Assembly: GCA_029864165.1 (NCBI GenBank)
Contig: JAOTTZ010000029.1
Location: forward strand, 1-10,375
Length of the DNA: 10,375 nt
Direction of reading: 5' to 3'
Origin: Burkholderiaceae bacterium
GTDB lineage: Bacteria > Pseudomonadota > Gammaproteobacteria > Burkholderiales > Burkholderiaceae_C
Within the stretch, counting starts at the first letter, position 1. Every line of letters starts with the position of its first letter. This document shows, piece by piece, positions 1-6,861 of the stretch. A program made the translations under genes and the position numbers. The notes under the pieces were generated by a model. It saw only the letters and a program-made list of their open reading frames with translations, searched no databases and was not told where the DNA came from.

Positions 1-11
1 ACGCAGCAACT

Positions 12-890
12 TCAGTGCGGCAGCTTGATTCTTTCGATCACTCCATCAAGCTCGTCGAGCGAGCTGAACGCAATGGCGACTTCGCCGTGCGTGCCGTCCT
101 TTTTCACGCGGACCTCTACCTTCGCGGCCAGGTGATCGGAAAGCGCTTCTTCCAAGCGCAGCACATCGCGAGACTTGCCGGGCCGGGCAGGTGGGGGCGA
201 CTTTCTTTGTGTCCGGTTGCTGGTGCGTGCAACCAGCGCTTCGGCCTGACGAGCGCTCAGTTTCTTGGTCACGATTTGAGCGGCGTGGGTGATCTGCTGC
301 GCCTTGTCGAGTGCCAACAAAGCGCGGCCGTGGCCCATCTCAAGTTCGCCAGACATCAACATTTGTTGCACCGGCTTGGCAAGGTTGAGCAAGCGCAGGA
401 GGTTGCTTGCCGCGCTGCGCGAACGGCCCACCGTTGCAGCCACCTGTTCGTGTGTGAGCCCAAATTCGCTTATCAAGCGTTGTAGGCCTTGCGCTTCCTC
501 GATGGGATTCAGGTCTTCGCGCTGGATGTTCTCTATCAAAGCCATAACGGCCGCGGCTTGGTCTGAGACAGCTTTGACCAGCACCGGCAGCTCGTCCAAG
601 CCGGCGAGCTTTGCCGCGCGTAGGCGCCGTTCACCCGCAATAACTTCGTAGCGTCCCGCCGCCAACGGCCGCACCAGTACGGGTTGCATCACCCCTTGGC
701 ATTTGATGCTCTGCGCCAGTTCGTGCAGAGACGCTTCGTCCATTTGCGTGCGGGGCTGGTACTTACCTGCCTGCAACTGCGAGAGTTTGAGCACCGCGGG
801 TTGGTCATTGGCGGCCGACACATCGTTGACTTTGGGCCCGAGCAGCGCTTCGAGACCCAAGCCTAAGCCTCTGGGGTTCTTCTTGACCAT
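12..890 (-). CDS. parB: Chromosome-partitioning protein ParB (292 aa)
   Basis: ParB is the CTP-dependent DNA clamp that loads at parS, spreads along DNA and is moved by ParA to segregate replication origins. Visible in order: a basic N-terminal tail (MVKKNPRGLGLGLEALLG, residues 1-18) of the type that stimulates ParA; the ParB/Srx fold, with GERRLRA (86-92) and ENIQREDLNP (120-129), the CTP-binding boxes; a helix-turn-helix at about 145-168 that reads parS; a Pro/Arg-rich linker (about 226-241); and a C-terminal dimerisation domain (about 242-292). The length is normal for the family. The frame stays open far upstream of 890, but this ATG matches the conserved N-terminus and has GGAG 8 bases before it. 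It follows parA by 68 bases, and three parS sites lie within about 2.2 kb. All motifs are intact. Confidence 0.97.
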   Translation of the reverse strand: MVKKNPRGLGLGLEALLGPKVNDVSAANDQPAVLKLSQLQAGKYQPRTQMDEASLHELAQSIKCQGVMQPVLVRPLAAGRYEVIAGERRLRAAKLAGLDELPVLVKAVSDQAAAVMALIENIQREDLNPIEEAQGLQRLISEFGLTHEQVAATVGRSRSAASNLLRLLNLAKPVQQMLMSGELEMGHGRALLALDKAQQITHAAQIVTKKLSARQAEALVARTSNRTQRKSPPPARPGKSRDVLRLEEALSDHLAAKVEVRVKKDGTHGEVAIAFSSLDELDGVIERIKLPH

Positions 891-930
891 GCGCGGTGCT
901 CCGCAAGTGTTGGGTTGGTGGAGGAGGTGC

Positions 931-960
931 GAAGCATGACGCGCGATGACGCAATGCTTC
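931..960 (-). promoter_or_regulatory. Inverted repeat at the parA-parB junction
   Basis: GAAGCAT (931-937) and ATGCTTC (954-960) form a perfect 7-bp inverted repeat with a 16-base loop; the loop also holds a short GCG/CGC pairing. ATGACGC occurs twice inside (935-941 and 946-952). The repeat overlaps the last bases of parA and precedes the parB Shine-Dalgarno. No T-run follows, so it is not a classic terminator. It could set the ratio of parA to parB mRNA by attenuation or 3'-end protection; that role is inference. Confidence 0.3.
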
Positions 961-1729
961 ACACGGTTGACGTGCGCTGAATCAGCTCTTTGGCGAATTC
1001 GGTAAAGGCCAACGCGCCTTTGGAGGTCGGATCGAATACGACACCCGGCAGCCCATGGCTGGGTGCCTCGGCCAAACGCACGTTGCGTGGAATGACGGTG
1101 CTGAAAACTTTCTCGGCAAAATGCGACTGGAGCTGATCGCTGACCTGCTGCTGCAATGTGATGCGCGGGTCGAACATGACGCGCAGTAAACCGGTAATCT
1201 GTAAGCTGCGGTTGAGGTTGGCGTGCACCTGCTTGATGGTGTTGACCAAGTCGCTCAAGCCCTCGAGCGCGAAGTATTCGCACTGCATGGGCACCACGAC
1301 ACCGTTGGCGCAACATAGGCCGTTGAGCGTGAGCAGGCTCAACGACGGCGGGCAGTCTAACAAGATAAAGTCGTACTCTGACTGCACTTTGGACAGCGCT
1401 TGTTCCAGGCGCCGCTCCCGACGCTCCAAACCGACCAACTCCACCTCGGCCCCCGCGAGTTCGCGGTTGGCGCCCAACAGGTCGTAACCGCCGCTGGGGC
1501 TGGAAACCCGCGCCTCGGCAACGCCGGCGGTTTGCAACAGGACATGGTAGACGCCAAAAGTAAGTGAGTGCTTGTCAATCCCCGACCCGCTGGTAGCGTT
1601 GCCTTGCGGGTCCAGATCCACCACCAAAATGCGTTGGCCTAGCTGCGCCAAGGCCGCCGCGAGATTCACTGTGGTGGTAGTTTTGCCGACACCGCCCTTT
1701 TGATTGGCAACACAGAGAATCTTGGTCAT
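959..1729 (-). CDS. parA: Chromosome-partitioning ATPase ParA/Soj (256 aa)
   Basis: ParA is a deviant Walker ATPase that dimerises with ATP, coats the nucleoid without sequence specificity and is released by ParB-stimulated hydrolysis, pulling parS-ParB complexes along. Visible: the deviant Walker A box KGGVGKTTT with its signature lysine (residues 11-19), switch I / Walker A' DLDPQGNAT (38-46), and Walker B with ILLDCPPSL (122-130, Asp125). The protein starts directly at the first beta strand (MTKILCVANQ) without the N-terminal DNA-binding domain of plasmid type Ia ParA, which fits a chromosomal Soj-type protein. About 256 residues is typical. It is the gene before parB, and 180 bases separate it from rsmG upstream. 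Confidence 0.97.
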   Translation of the reverse strand: MTKILCVANQKGGVGKTTTTVNLAAALAQLGQRILVVDLDPQGNATSGSGIDKHSLTFGVYHVLLQTAGVAEARVSSPSGGYDLLGANRELAGAEVELVGLERRERRLEQALSKVQSEYDFILLDCPPSLSLLTLNGLCCANGVVVPMQCEYFALEGLSDLVNTIKQVHANLNRSLQITGLLRVMFDPRITLQQQVSDQLQSHFAEKVFSTVIPRNVRLAEAPSHGLPGVVFDPTSKGALAFTEFAKELIQRTSTV

Positions 1730-1813
1730 GCGATCAATCCAAGCGCGGCCGAGTCACCGCGCAAATCGGCACTGGTGCCACATAGGCAGGCGGCGCAAAG
1801 CGCCAAGTTAACG

Positions 1814-1835
1814 AATACAGTCATACCAATACAGT
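1814..1835. promoter_or_regulatory. Two direct repeats AATACAGT upstream of parA
   Basis: In the 180-base gap between rsmG and parA, AATACAGT occurs at 1814-1821 and again at 1828-1835, 14 bases apart. This is more AT-rich than its surroundings. The position, about 85-105 bases before the parA start codon, would suit an operator or promoter of parAB. I could not assign a convincing -35/-10 pair here, so regulatory function is only a guess. Nothing else was recognised in this gap. Confidence 0.25.
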
Positions 1836-1909
1836 TTAGCTGGCATGGCCAAACACGCCCAAAGCCGGCAGGCGAAGTGTACCGGCAGCACCCGCGCGAC
1901 TTGTCAGCG

Positions 1910-2560
1910 CTAAACGCGCACCTTCATCCAGACCAAACAACGCTCCGCGTCCAGGCCGGGAACGGTCAGTTGTTCCACGTGAAACACGTCGATCTCAGCG
2001 GGCAGCGCCGCGATCGCTTGCTTGGGGCGCTTGGCCTTCATGGCCGCCCAGACGGCACTTGCGTGGACGTGCCGGCGCGTCAGCGTTGTCAAGTCGAGCA
2101 AGGAAGAAAACGCCCGCGCGGTTAACACATCGAAACGCGGCGCGCTCAATTCTTCTACCCGCGCGTGCTCCGCATGCAGATTCTTAATGCCGAGCTCGCC
2201 GGCAACTTGACGGATGAACGATACCTTCTTGCCCACCGCGTCCACGCAAGTGACATCCATCTCAGGCATCAGCGCAGCGATCACCGCACCCGGTAGCCCA
2301 GCACCGCTGCCTACGTCTAAGAGGCGCTTGGCGTTGCCGGCCCCCCAGCGCCGTAGCGGAGCGACGATGGACATGCTGTCGAGCAGGTGCAGCACCAGCA
2401 TCTCGGCGGGCGCGCGCACAGCAGTCAGGTTGTAGACGCGGTTCCACTTGGTGAGCAACTCCAGGTAGTCGAGCAAAAGCTGGGCTTGGGGTTCGCTCAG
2501 CGGTGCCCCCATCTGAGCGCCGGCTTCGGTCAGCTGACCGAGGTCATCACGCCGCGACAT
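1910..2560 (-). CDS. rsmG: 16S rRNA (guanine527-N7)-methyltransferase RsmG (216 aa)
   Basis: RsmG (GidB) methylates N7 of G527 in the 530 loop of 16S rRNA using S-adenosylmethionine; its loss is known in other bacteria to give low-level streptomycin resistance. Visible: the N-terminal family signature [14 protein letters not shown] (35-48), HLLDSMSI (58-65), the SAM-binding motif [12 protein letters not shown] (80-91), and the later TARAFS segment (147-152). The length matches the family. The start ATG lies inside the end of mnmG, a 14-base overlap that implies translational coupling, as in many gidA-gidB pairs. The C-terminal residues FHVEQ (193-197) are encoded by a parS site. Confidence 0.96.
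   Translation of the reverse strand: MSRRDDLGQLTEAGAQMGAPLSEPQAQLLLDYLELLTKWNRVYNLTAVRAPAEMLVLHLLDSMSIVAPLRRWGAGNAKRLLDVGSGAGLPGAVIAALMPEMDVTCVDAVGKKVSFIRQVAGELGIKNLHAEHARVEELSAPRFDVLTARAFSSLLDLTTLTRRHVHASAVWAAMKAKRPKQAIAALPAEIDVFHVEQLTVPGLDAERCLVWMKVRV
1971..1986. promoter_or_regulatory. parS site 1, inside rsmG
   Basis: TGTTCCACGTGAAACA fits the 16-base parS consensus TGTTNCACGTGAAACA. One half-site is the GTTCCAC form and the other the GTTTCAC form, so the palindrome is imperfect at one symmetric pair. It is expected to be a ParB loading site. On the minus strand it encodes part of RsmG (F193-Q197). Confidence 0.92.
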
Positions 2561-4514
2561 TGATCTCGGGTGTCTCGATGGGCTGAGAATCCGTTGTGCG
2601 GCCCTTTTTCAGGTGGATCAACAACAGCGAAATGGCCGCCGGCGTCACGCCAGAAAGCCGAGAAGCCTGGCCCAAGGTCTCCGGCCGCTGTTGGGCAAGC
2701 CGCTGTCTCACCTCGTGCGAGAGCGCCGCCACACGGGCATAGTCCAACTCGGGCGGCAAGCGCAAACTCTCGAACTGGGCCATTCGTTCGACTGCCTCGT
2801 TCTGCTTGTCGATGTAGCCGGCGTACTTGATGCTCACTGCTACTTGCTCAATCACCGCGTCGGCGAGCGCTGGGCCCAGCTCAGCGCACAATGTTTCACG
2901 TGAAACACCGGCCTCCGGCTGGGCAATGCGGGCAATTTCCACAATCTGGTCGAAGTCAACGCCAGGCCGGCGCAGCAACTCGGCCAAGCTGTATTCATGC
3001 GCGAGGGGGCTGCCCAAAATCCGCGCTGCGTCGGCGGCGGGTAGCGCCAAAGGGGTGGCCCAAGTCGTTTCAAGCCGCTGCGTTTCACGTGAAACAACCT
3101 CGCGCTTGCGGCGAAAGGAGTCCCAGCGCGCGTCGTTTACCAAACCCAGCTCACGGCCTTTTTCGGTCAGGCGCAGGTCGGCATTGTCCTCGCGCAACTG
3201 CAGGCGAAACTCAGCCCGGCTGGTGAACATGCGGTAGGGCTCGGTCACGCCTTTGGTGATCAAGTCGTCTACCAACACACCCAGGTAGGCTTGATTTCGC
3301 CCTGGCAGCCAGGCCTCGCGGCCTTGCGCTTGCAGGGCGGCATTCAAACCAGCGAACAGTCCTTGCGCCGCAGCCTCTTCGTAACCCGTGGTGCCGTTGA
3401 GCTGCCCAGCGAAAAACAGGCCGCGGATCGACTTGGTTTCAAAGTTGGCAAGCAGCGCACGCGGGTCGAAAAAATCGTACTCGATCGCATAGCCTGGCCG
3501 CACCAGGTGCGCTTGCTCCAGGCCTCGCATCGAGTGCACGGCGGCGCATTGAACGTCGAACGGCAGCGAGGTTGAAATACCGTTGGGGTAGAACTCGTGC
3601 GTGGTCAGACCCTCAGGCTCCAGAAAAACCTGGTGCGAAGTCTTCTCGGCGAAGCGGGTCACCTTGTCTTCTATGCTCGGGCAGTACCGCGGGCCCACCC
3701 CCTCTATCACACCGGTGAACATGGGGCTGCGATCTAAGCCTGCGCGAATGATCTCGTGCGTACGCTCGTTGGTCTCGGTCATCCAACACGGCAGCTGTCG
3801 GGGGTGCTGGCCGGCATCACCCATGAAGCTGAACACCGGCACCGGGTCCAGGTCGCCCAACTGCTCGGTCAGACGCCGAAAGTCTATGCTGCGGCCGTCG
3901 ATGCGCGGCGGGGTTCCCGTCTTGAGGCGCCCTTGCGGCAGCTGGAGCTCCTTCAGCCGCGCCGCCAGCGTCACCGCCGGCGGGTCGCCGGCACGCCCAG
4001 CCGCGTGGTGTTGCAAGCCCACGTGTACACGGCCGTTGAGGAAAGTGCCGGCAGTCAACACGACCGCGCGCCCGACGAAGCGAACGCCGGTTTGCGTAAT
4101 GGCCCCGACCACGCGGTCACCCTGCAGCGCCAAGTCATCTACCGCTTGCTGAAACAACCACAAATTCGGCTGATTCTCCAGCCGGTGCCGGATGGCAGCC
4201 TTGTACAAGAGGCGGTCCGCCTGCGCGCGGGTTGCACGAACGGCGGGCCCCTTCGAGCTATTGAGGATGCGAAATTGAATTCCCGCTTCGTCGGTAGCCT
4301 CGGCCATCGCCCCACCAAGGGCGTCGATTTCTTTCACCAGATGGCCTTTGCCGATGCCACCGATGGACGGATTGCAGCTCATCTGCCCCAGCGTTTCCAA
4401 GTTGTGCGTCAAGAGCAAGGTGGCGCAGCCCCTGCGCGCAGCGGCCAGCGCAGCCTCGGTGCCCGCATGGCCGCCCCCCACTACGATCACATCGAACTCT
4501 TTGGGAAATTGCAA
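2547..4514 (-). CDS. mnmG: tRNA uridine-5-carboxymethylaminomethyl(34) synthesis protein MnmG (655 aa)
   Basis: MnmG (GidA) is the FAD- and NADH-dependent subunit that works with the GTPase MnmE to install cmnm5U at the wobble position of certain tRNAs. Visible: the dinucleotide-binding motif [12 protein letters not shown] (11-22), [14 protein letters not shown] with conserved Cys47 (47-60), [10 protein letters not shown] (198-207), [11 protein letters not shown] with the second conserved Cys278, [20 protein letters not shown], and the C-terminal [13 protein letters not shown] segment that contacts MnmE. The start codon is TTG: GGAG lies 8 bases upstream and an in-frame TAG a few codons further up excludes a longer start. 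Compared with my recollection of E. coli MnmG (629 aa), about 15 extra residues lie around 530-550, and they contain one of two VSRET peptides (474-478, 537-541) encoded by parS sites. Confidence 0.97.
   Translation of the reverse strand: MQFPKEFDVIVVGGGHAGTEAALAAARRGCATLLLTHNLETLGQMSCNPSIGGIGKGHLVKEIDALGGAMAEATDEAGIQFRILNSSKGPAVRATRAQADRLLYKAAIRHRLENQPNLWLFQQAVDDLALQGDRVVGAITQTGVRFVGRAVVLTAGTFLNGRVHVGLQHHAAGRAGDPPAVTLAARLKELQLPQGRLKTGTPPRIDGRSIDFRRLTEQLGDLDPVPVFSFMGDAGQHPRQLPCWMTETNERTHEIIRAGLDRSPMFTGVIEGVGPRYCPSIEDKVTRFAEKTSHQVFLEPEGLTTHEFYPNGISTSLPFDVQCAAVHSMRGLEQAHLVRPGYAIEYDFFDPRALLANFETKSIRGLFFAGQLNGTTGYEEAAAQGLFAGLNAALQAQGREAWLPGRNQAYLGVLVDDLITKGVTEPYRMFTSRAEFRLQLREDNADLRLTEKGRELGLVNDARWDSFRRKREVVSRETQRLETTWATPLALPAADAARILGSPLAHEYSLAELLRRPGVDFDQIVEIARIAQPEAGVSRETLCAELGPALADAVIEQVAVSIKYAGYIDKQNEAVERMAQFESLRLPPELDYARVAALSHEVRQRLAQQRPETLGQASRLSGVTPAAISLLLIHLKKGRTTDSQPIETPEINVAA
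2892..2907. promoter_or_regulatory. parS site 2, inside mnmG
   Basis: TGTTTCACGTGAAACA is a perfect 16-base palindrome, identical to the canonical bacterial parS. On the minus strand it encodes V537-S-R-E-T541 of MnmG. It is expected to be the strongest ParB loading site in the window. Confidence 0.96.
3081..3096. promoter_or_regulatory. parS site 3, inside mnmG
   Basis: CGTTTCACGTGAAACA has the full 14-base core palindrome GTTTCACGTGAAAC (3082-3095) and differs from the 16-base consensus only in the first base. It lies 189 bases from parS site 2 and also encodes VSRET (474-478 of MnmG), in the same codon phase. Confidence 0.93.
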
Positions 4515-4543
4515 CTGGTTTACTCCGGCATCAAACTATCCAC

Positions 4544-4575
4544 CACAAGTAAGTTTGCGCTTACACTTTCTTGTG
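4544..4575. other. Interrupted inverted repeat between metK and mnmG
   Basis: The 86-base gap between the metK stop and the mnmG start holds CACAA (4544-4548) and GTAAG (4549-4553) paired with CTTAC (4560-4564) and TTGTG (4571-4575), with a six-base bulge on one side. It is not followed by a T-run on either strand, so it is a poor intrinsic terminator. It may shape the mnmG 5' leader. Nothing else was recognised in this gap. Confidence 0.2.
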
Positions 4576-4600
4576 CCGCGGCTGGCCGAGGCGTTCTGCC

Positions 4601-5782
4601 CTACAGGCCAGCCGCCGCGCGCAGCGCGCTCGCCTTGTCGGTGCGCTCCCAGGTGAATTCAGGCTCTTCGCGCCCGAAGTGTCCGTACGCTGCGGTCTTT
4701 TGGTAAATCGGGCGCAGCAGATCGAGCATCGTGATGATGCCTTTGGGGCGCAGGTCGAAATGCTCGTTGACCAGCGCGGCAAGCTTTTCGTCGGGTATCA
4801 CCCCCGTGCCTTCGGTGAAAACGGTGATGTTCATCGGCTTGGCAACGCCGATCGCGTAAGCAACCTGGATTTGACACTGACGGGCCAACCCGGCAGCCAC
4901 AATGTTCTTGGCCACGTAACGCGCGGCATACGCCGCCGACCGGTCGACCTTGCTCGGGTCTTTGCCGCTGAATGCGCCGCCGCCATGCGGGCAGGCGCCA
5001 CCGTAGGTATCGACAATGATTTTTCGCCCCGTCAAACCGCAGTCGCCCTGCGGACCGCCGACGACAAAACGTCCCGTGGGGTTGATCAGAAACTTGGTCC
5101 CCGCATGCAACCAGTTTTTTGGCAGCACCGGCTTGATGATTTCTTCCATCACGGCGTCGATGAACTGCTGCGTCATCTTGCTGCCGTTGCTCATCTCGGG
5201 CGCGTGCTGGCTCGACAGCACCACGGTGTCTATGCTGTGCGGCTTGCCATCCACATACCGCAGCGTCACTTGACTCTTAGCGTCCGGCCGTAGGAAAGGA
5301 AGCCGCCCATCCTTGCGCAACTGCGCATGGCGCTCGACCAGCCGGTGTGCGTAGTAAATCGGCGCTGGCATCAATTCGGGCGTCTCGTCACAGGCGTAGC
5401 CGAACATCAGCCCCTGGTCGCCCGCACCGAGGTTGAGGTGGTCGTCACTCGCGTGATCAACCCCCTGCGCAATGTCGTTGCTTTGTTTGTCATAGGCAAC
5501 GAGCACGGCGCAACCCTTGTAGTCGATGCCGTATTCCGTATTGTCGTAGCCTATGCGCTTGATGGTGTCGCGCGCCACCTGTATGTAGTCGACGTGCGCA
5601 TTGGTGGTGATTTCACCTGCCAACACCACGAGGCCGGTATTGCACAAGGTTTCGGCGGCAACGCGGGACCGCGGGTCTTGCGCGAAGATTGCATCGAGAA
5701 TGGCGTCCGAGATCTGGTCGGACACCTTGTCAGGGTGGCCTTCAGAAACGGATTCGGATGTGAATAGAAAATCGTTCGACAC
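4601..5782 (-). CDS. metK: S-adenosylmethionine synthetase MetK (393 aa)
   Basis: MetK makes S-adenosylmethionine from methionine and ATP, releasing phosphate and pyrophosphate, and supplies the methyl donor for RsmG and most other methylases. Visible: [20 protein letters not shown] (7-26) with the ATP/methionine-site residues His16 and Asp18; the signature [11 protein letters not shown] (119-129); the glycine-rich P-loop-like [10 protein letters not shown] (267-276); and the conserved C-terminal DLRPKGI. The length fits the family. The start codon is GTG, preceded by AGGAG with 7-base spacing; the N-terminus it gives matches the family exactly. It is transcribed toward mnmG and divergently from the acyltransferase pair, and has a long leader with a hairpin (see 5863-5898). 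Confidence 0.98.
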   Translation of the reverse strand: MSNDFLFTSESVSEGHPDKVSDQISDAILDAIFAQDPRSRVAAETLCNTGLVVLAGEITTNAHVDYIQVARDTIKRIGYDNTEYGIDYKGCAVLVAYDKQSNDIAQGVDHASDDHLNLGAGDQGLMFGYACDETPELMPAPIYYAHRLVERHAQLRKDGRLPFLRPDAKSQVTLRYVDGKPHSIDTVVLSSQHAPEMSNGSKMTQQFIDAVMEEIIKPVLPKNWLHAGTKFLINPTGRFVVGGPQGDCGLTGRKIIVDTYGGACPHGGGAFSGKDPSKVDRSAAYAARYVAKNIVAAGLARQCQIQVAYAIGVAKPMNITVFTEGTGVIPDEKLAALVNEHFDLRPKGIITMLDLLRPIYQKTAAYGHFGREEPEFTWERTDKASALRAAAGL

Positions 5783-5862
5783 TTTTAAACTCCTGACAGG
5801 TAAGACCTTGCGTTGCCGGCCGTCGCGGTAGGAATAGCGGCGAACGCTTTAGCGGAACTCAG

Positions 5863-5898
5863 TTGGGCGCTGCTGCGTGAGCCACAGCCCCCGCCCAA
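5863..5898 (-). promoter_or_regulatory. Long hairpin in the presumed metK 5' leader
   Basis: Read on the minus strand, TTGGGCG and CGCCCAA form a 7-bp outer stem; inside it GCTGTG pairs with CGCAGC (one G-T) around the loop GCTCA, with a 3x2 internal loop between. ACTCA and TGAGT flank the structure and could add five more pairs. It would lie about 60-90 bases downstream of a transcript start set by the TATAAT at 5960-5965. The position before metK suggests control of SAM synthesis, but I cannot match it to a named SAM or SAH riboswitch. The same DNA also lies upstream of the plus-strand acyltransferase gene. Confidence 0.35.
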
Positions 5899-5959
5899 GC
5901 GCTCCACAGGTGAGTGATGCGTCGCCCCGCAAGTAGTTCGATAACTCGGCGACAGTGCA

Positions 5960-5965
5960 ATTATA
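5960..5965 (-). promoter_or_regulatory. Possible metK promoter -10 box
   Basis: The minus strand reads a perfect TATAAT here. No good TTGACA-like -35 lies 16-18 bases upstream, where the sequence is purine-rich (AGCAAG-like). If used, transcription would start near 5953 and give metK an untranslated leader of about 170 bases. The site is only a few bases from the Shine-Dalgarno of the divergent acyltransferase gene. Confidence 0.35.
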
Positions 5966-5977
5966 GGAGGCCTCTTC

Positions 5978-6835
5978 TTGCTCTTGCTGCGGTATTTGTC
6001 ACGCTGGCCCCTGCGCCTTCTTCACGCGCTGGGGTCGATCGTGGGCTGGCTCAGTTACGGCCTTTCGCCGTCGTATCGGCAAAGATTTGTCGCCAACGCC
6101 CGCCGGGCGGGTATTTCGCACGCTTGTTCACGGCGAGCGATTGCCGCTGCCGGGCAGTTGGTGGCGGAGTTGCCCTTTTTGTGGTTGCGGCCGGCCACGC
6201 AACCCATCTTGCACCATGTCACCTGGGACGGGATAGCTTTGGCCGAGGCAGCGTACGACCAAGGCCGCGGGGTGGTATTTCTGACACCGCATCTGGGTTG
6301 CTTCGAGGTCACGGCGCAAGCCCTGGCCGAACGCTTTGGCGCTAACTATGGCCCCATTACCGTGTTGTACCGTCCGGCACGTCAGCGTTGGCTGCGTGAG
6401 TTGCAAGCGGATTCACGCGCGCGCCCCAGCCTGGCGACCGCGCCAGCGACTGTAGCCGGCGTGCGCAAGATGATCCGCGCTTTGCGCCGCGGCGAGGCGG
6501 TGGGCCTCTTGCCCGACCAGGTACCCCCCGACGGTATGGGTGTATGGGCGCCATTTTTTGGCCAGCCTGCCTACACCATGGTTCTGGCCGCTCGCCTGGT
6601 GCAGCAGACAGGCGCAACCCCGCTGTTGGTCTGGGGTGAGCGGCTAGCGCGCGGTCGCGGCTATATCGTGCACGTCTCTACGCTGCCGCACGCGCTGCCG
6701 GCTGGCGACGAGGCGCAAGCAGAATGCGCCACCGCCATCAACCGCGCGATGGAAACCCTGATCCGGCAATGTCCTCAGCAGTACTTGTGGGGCTACGATC
6801 GCTACAAATCGCCTCGGGCCGTGTCTGGGCCCTGA
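5978..6835 (+). CDS. Lipid A biosynthesis acyltransferase, LpxL/HtrB family (285 aa), first copy
   Basis: Members of this family add a secondary acyl chain from acyl-ACP to Kdo2-lipid IVA at the inner face of the inner membrane. Visible: an N-terminal hydrophobic anchor (about 11-30), the SYRQRFVANARRAG segment (32-45), the catalytic H-x4-E motif in TPHLGCFE (His105, Glu110), the LLPDQVPPDGMGVWAPFFG segment (177-195), and the C-terminal QYLWGYDRYK (268-277). The start is TTG: AGGAGG ends 7 bases before it, and the protein then begins right at the anchor, as usual for the family. A second homologue follows directly. LpxL versus LpxM type and acyl length cannot be told from sequence alone, so no symbol is given. 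Confidence 0.92.
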   Translation: MLLLRYLSRWPLRLLHALGSIVGWLSYGLSPSYRQRFVANARRAGISHACSRRAIAAAGQLVAELPFLWLRPATQPILHHVTWDGIALAEAAYDQGRGVVFLTPHLGCFEVTAQALAERFGANYGPITVLYRPARQRWLRELQADSRARPSLATAPATVAGVRKMIRALRRGEAVGLLPDQVPPDGMGVWAPFFGQPAYTMVLAARLVQQTGATPLLVWGERLARGRGYIVHVSTLPHALPAGDEAQAECATAINRAMETLIRQCPQQYLWGYDRYKSPRAVSGP

Positions 6836-6861
6836 ACCGAAACTCGACCCGCCAACGCATT

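Noticed and set aside
12..1316. A longer 434-residue version of ParB starting at 1316
   Set aside because: The extra N-terminus overlaps parA on the same strand and has no family-like sequence. The ATG at 890 with GGAG upstream gives the conserved ParB N-terminus.
1700..2125. Plus-strand open frame covering the parA-rsmG gap
   Set aside because: It overlaps the parA start and the end of rsmG antisense, with no family-like sequence.
4515..4600. Replication origin or DnaA-box cluster next to mnmG
   Set aside because: Only one weak partial match (CTATCCACC, 4536-4544) to a DnaA box was found and no AT-rich unwinding region. mnmG near oriC is common but no origin is visible here.
3756..4706. 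316-codon plus-strand open frame across mnmG and metK
   Set aside because: It lies antisense to strongly conserved mnmG sequence, has no recognisable domain, and crosses two real genes. Long antisense frames are common in GC-rich DNA.
4571..5293. 240-codon plus-strand open frame antisense to metK
   Set aside because: Shadow of metK; no domain and no ribosome site.
5863..5898. Named SAM or SAH riboswitch before metK
   Set aside because: GGAGCGC and GCGCCC fragments recall the SAH riboswitch, but their order and spacing do not fit the conserved core as I know it, so only an unnamed hairpin is reported.
6724..6861. Longer start (ATG 6724) for the second acyltransferase
   Set aside because: It would overlap the first gene by 112 bases, and the extra residues lie before the membrane anchor where the family has none.
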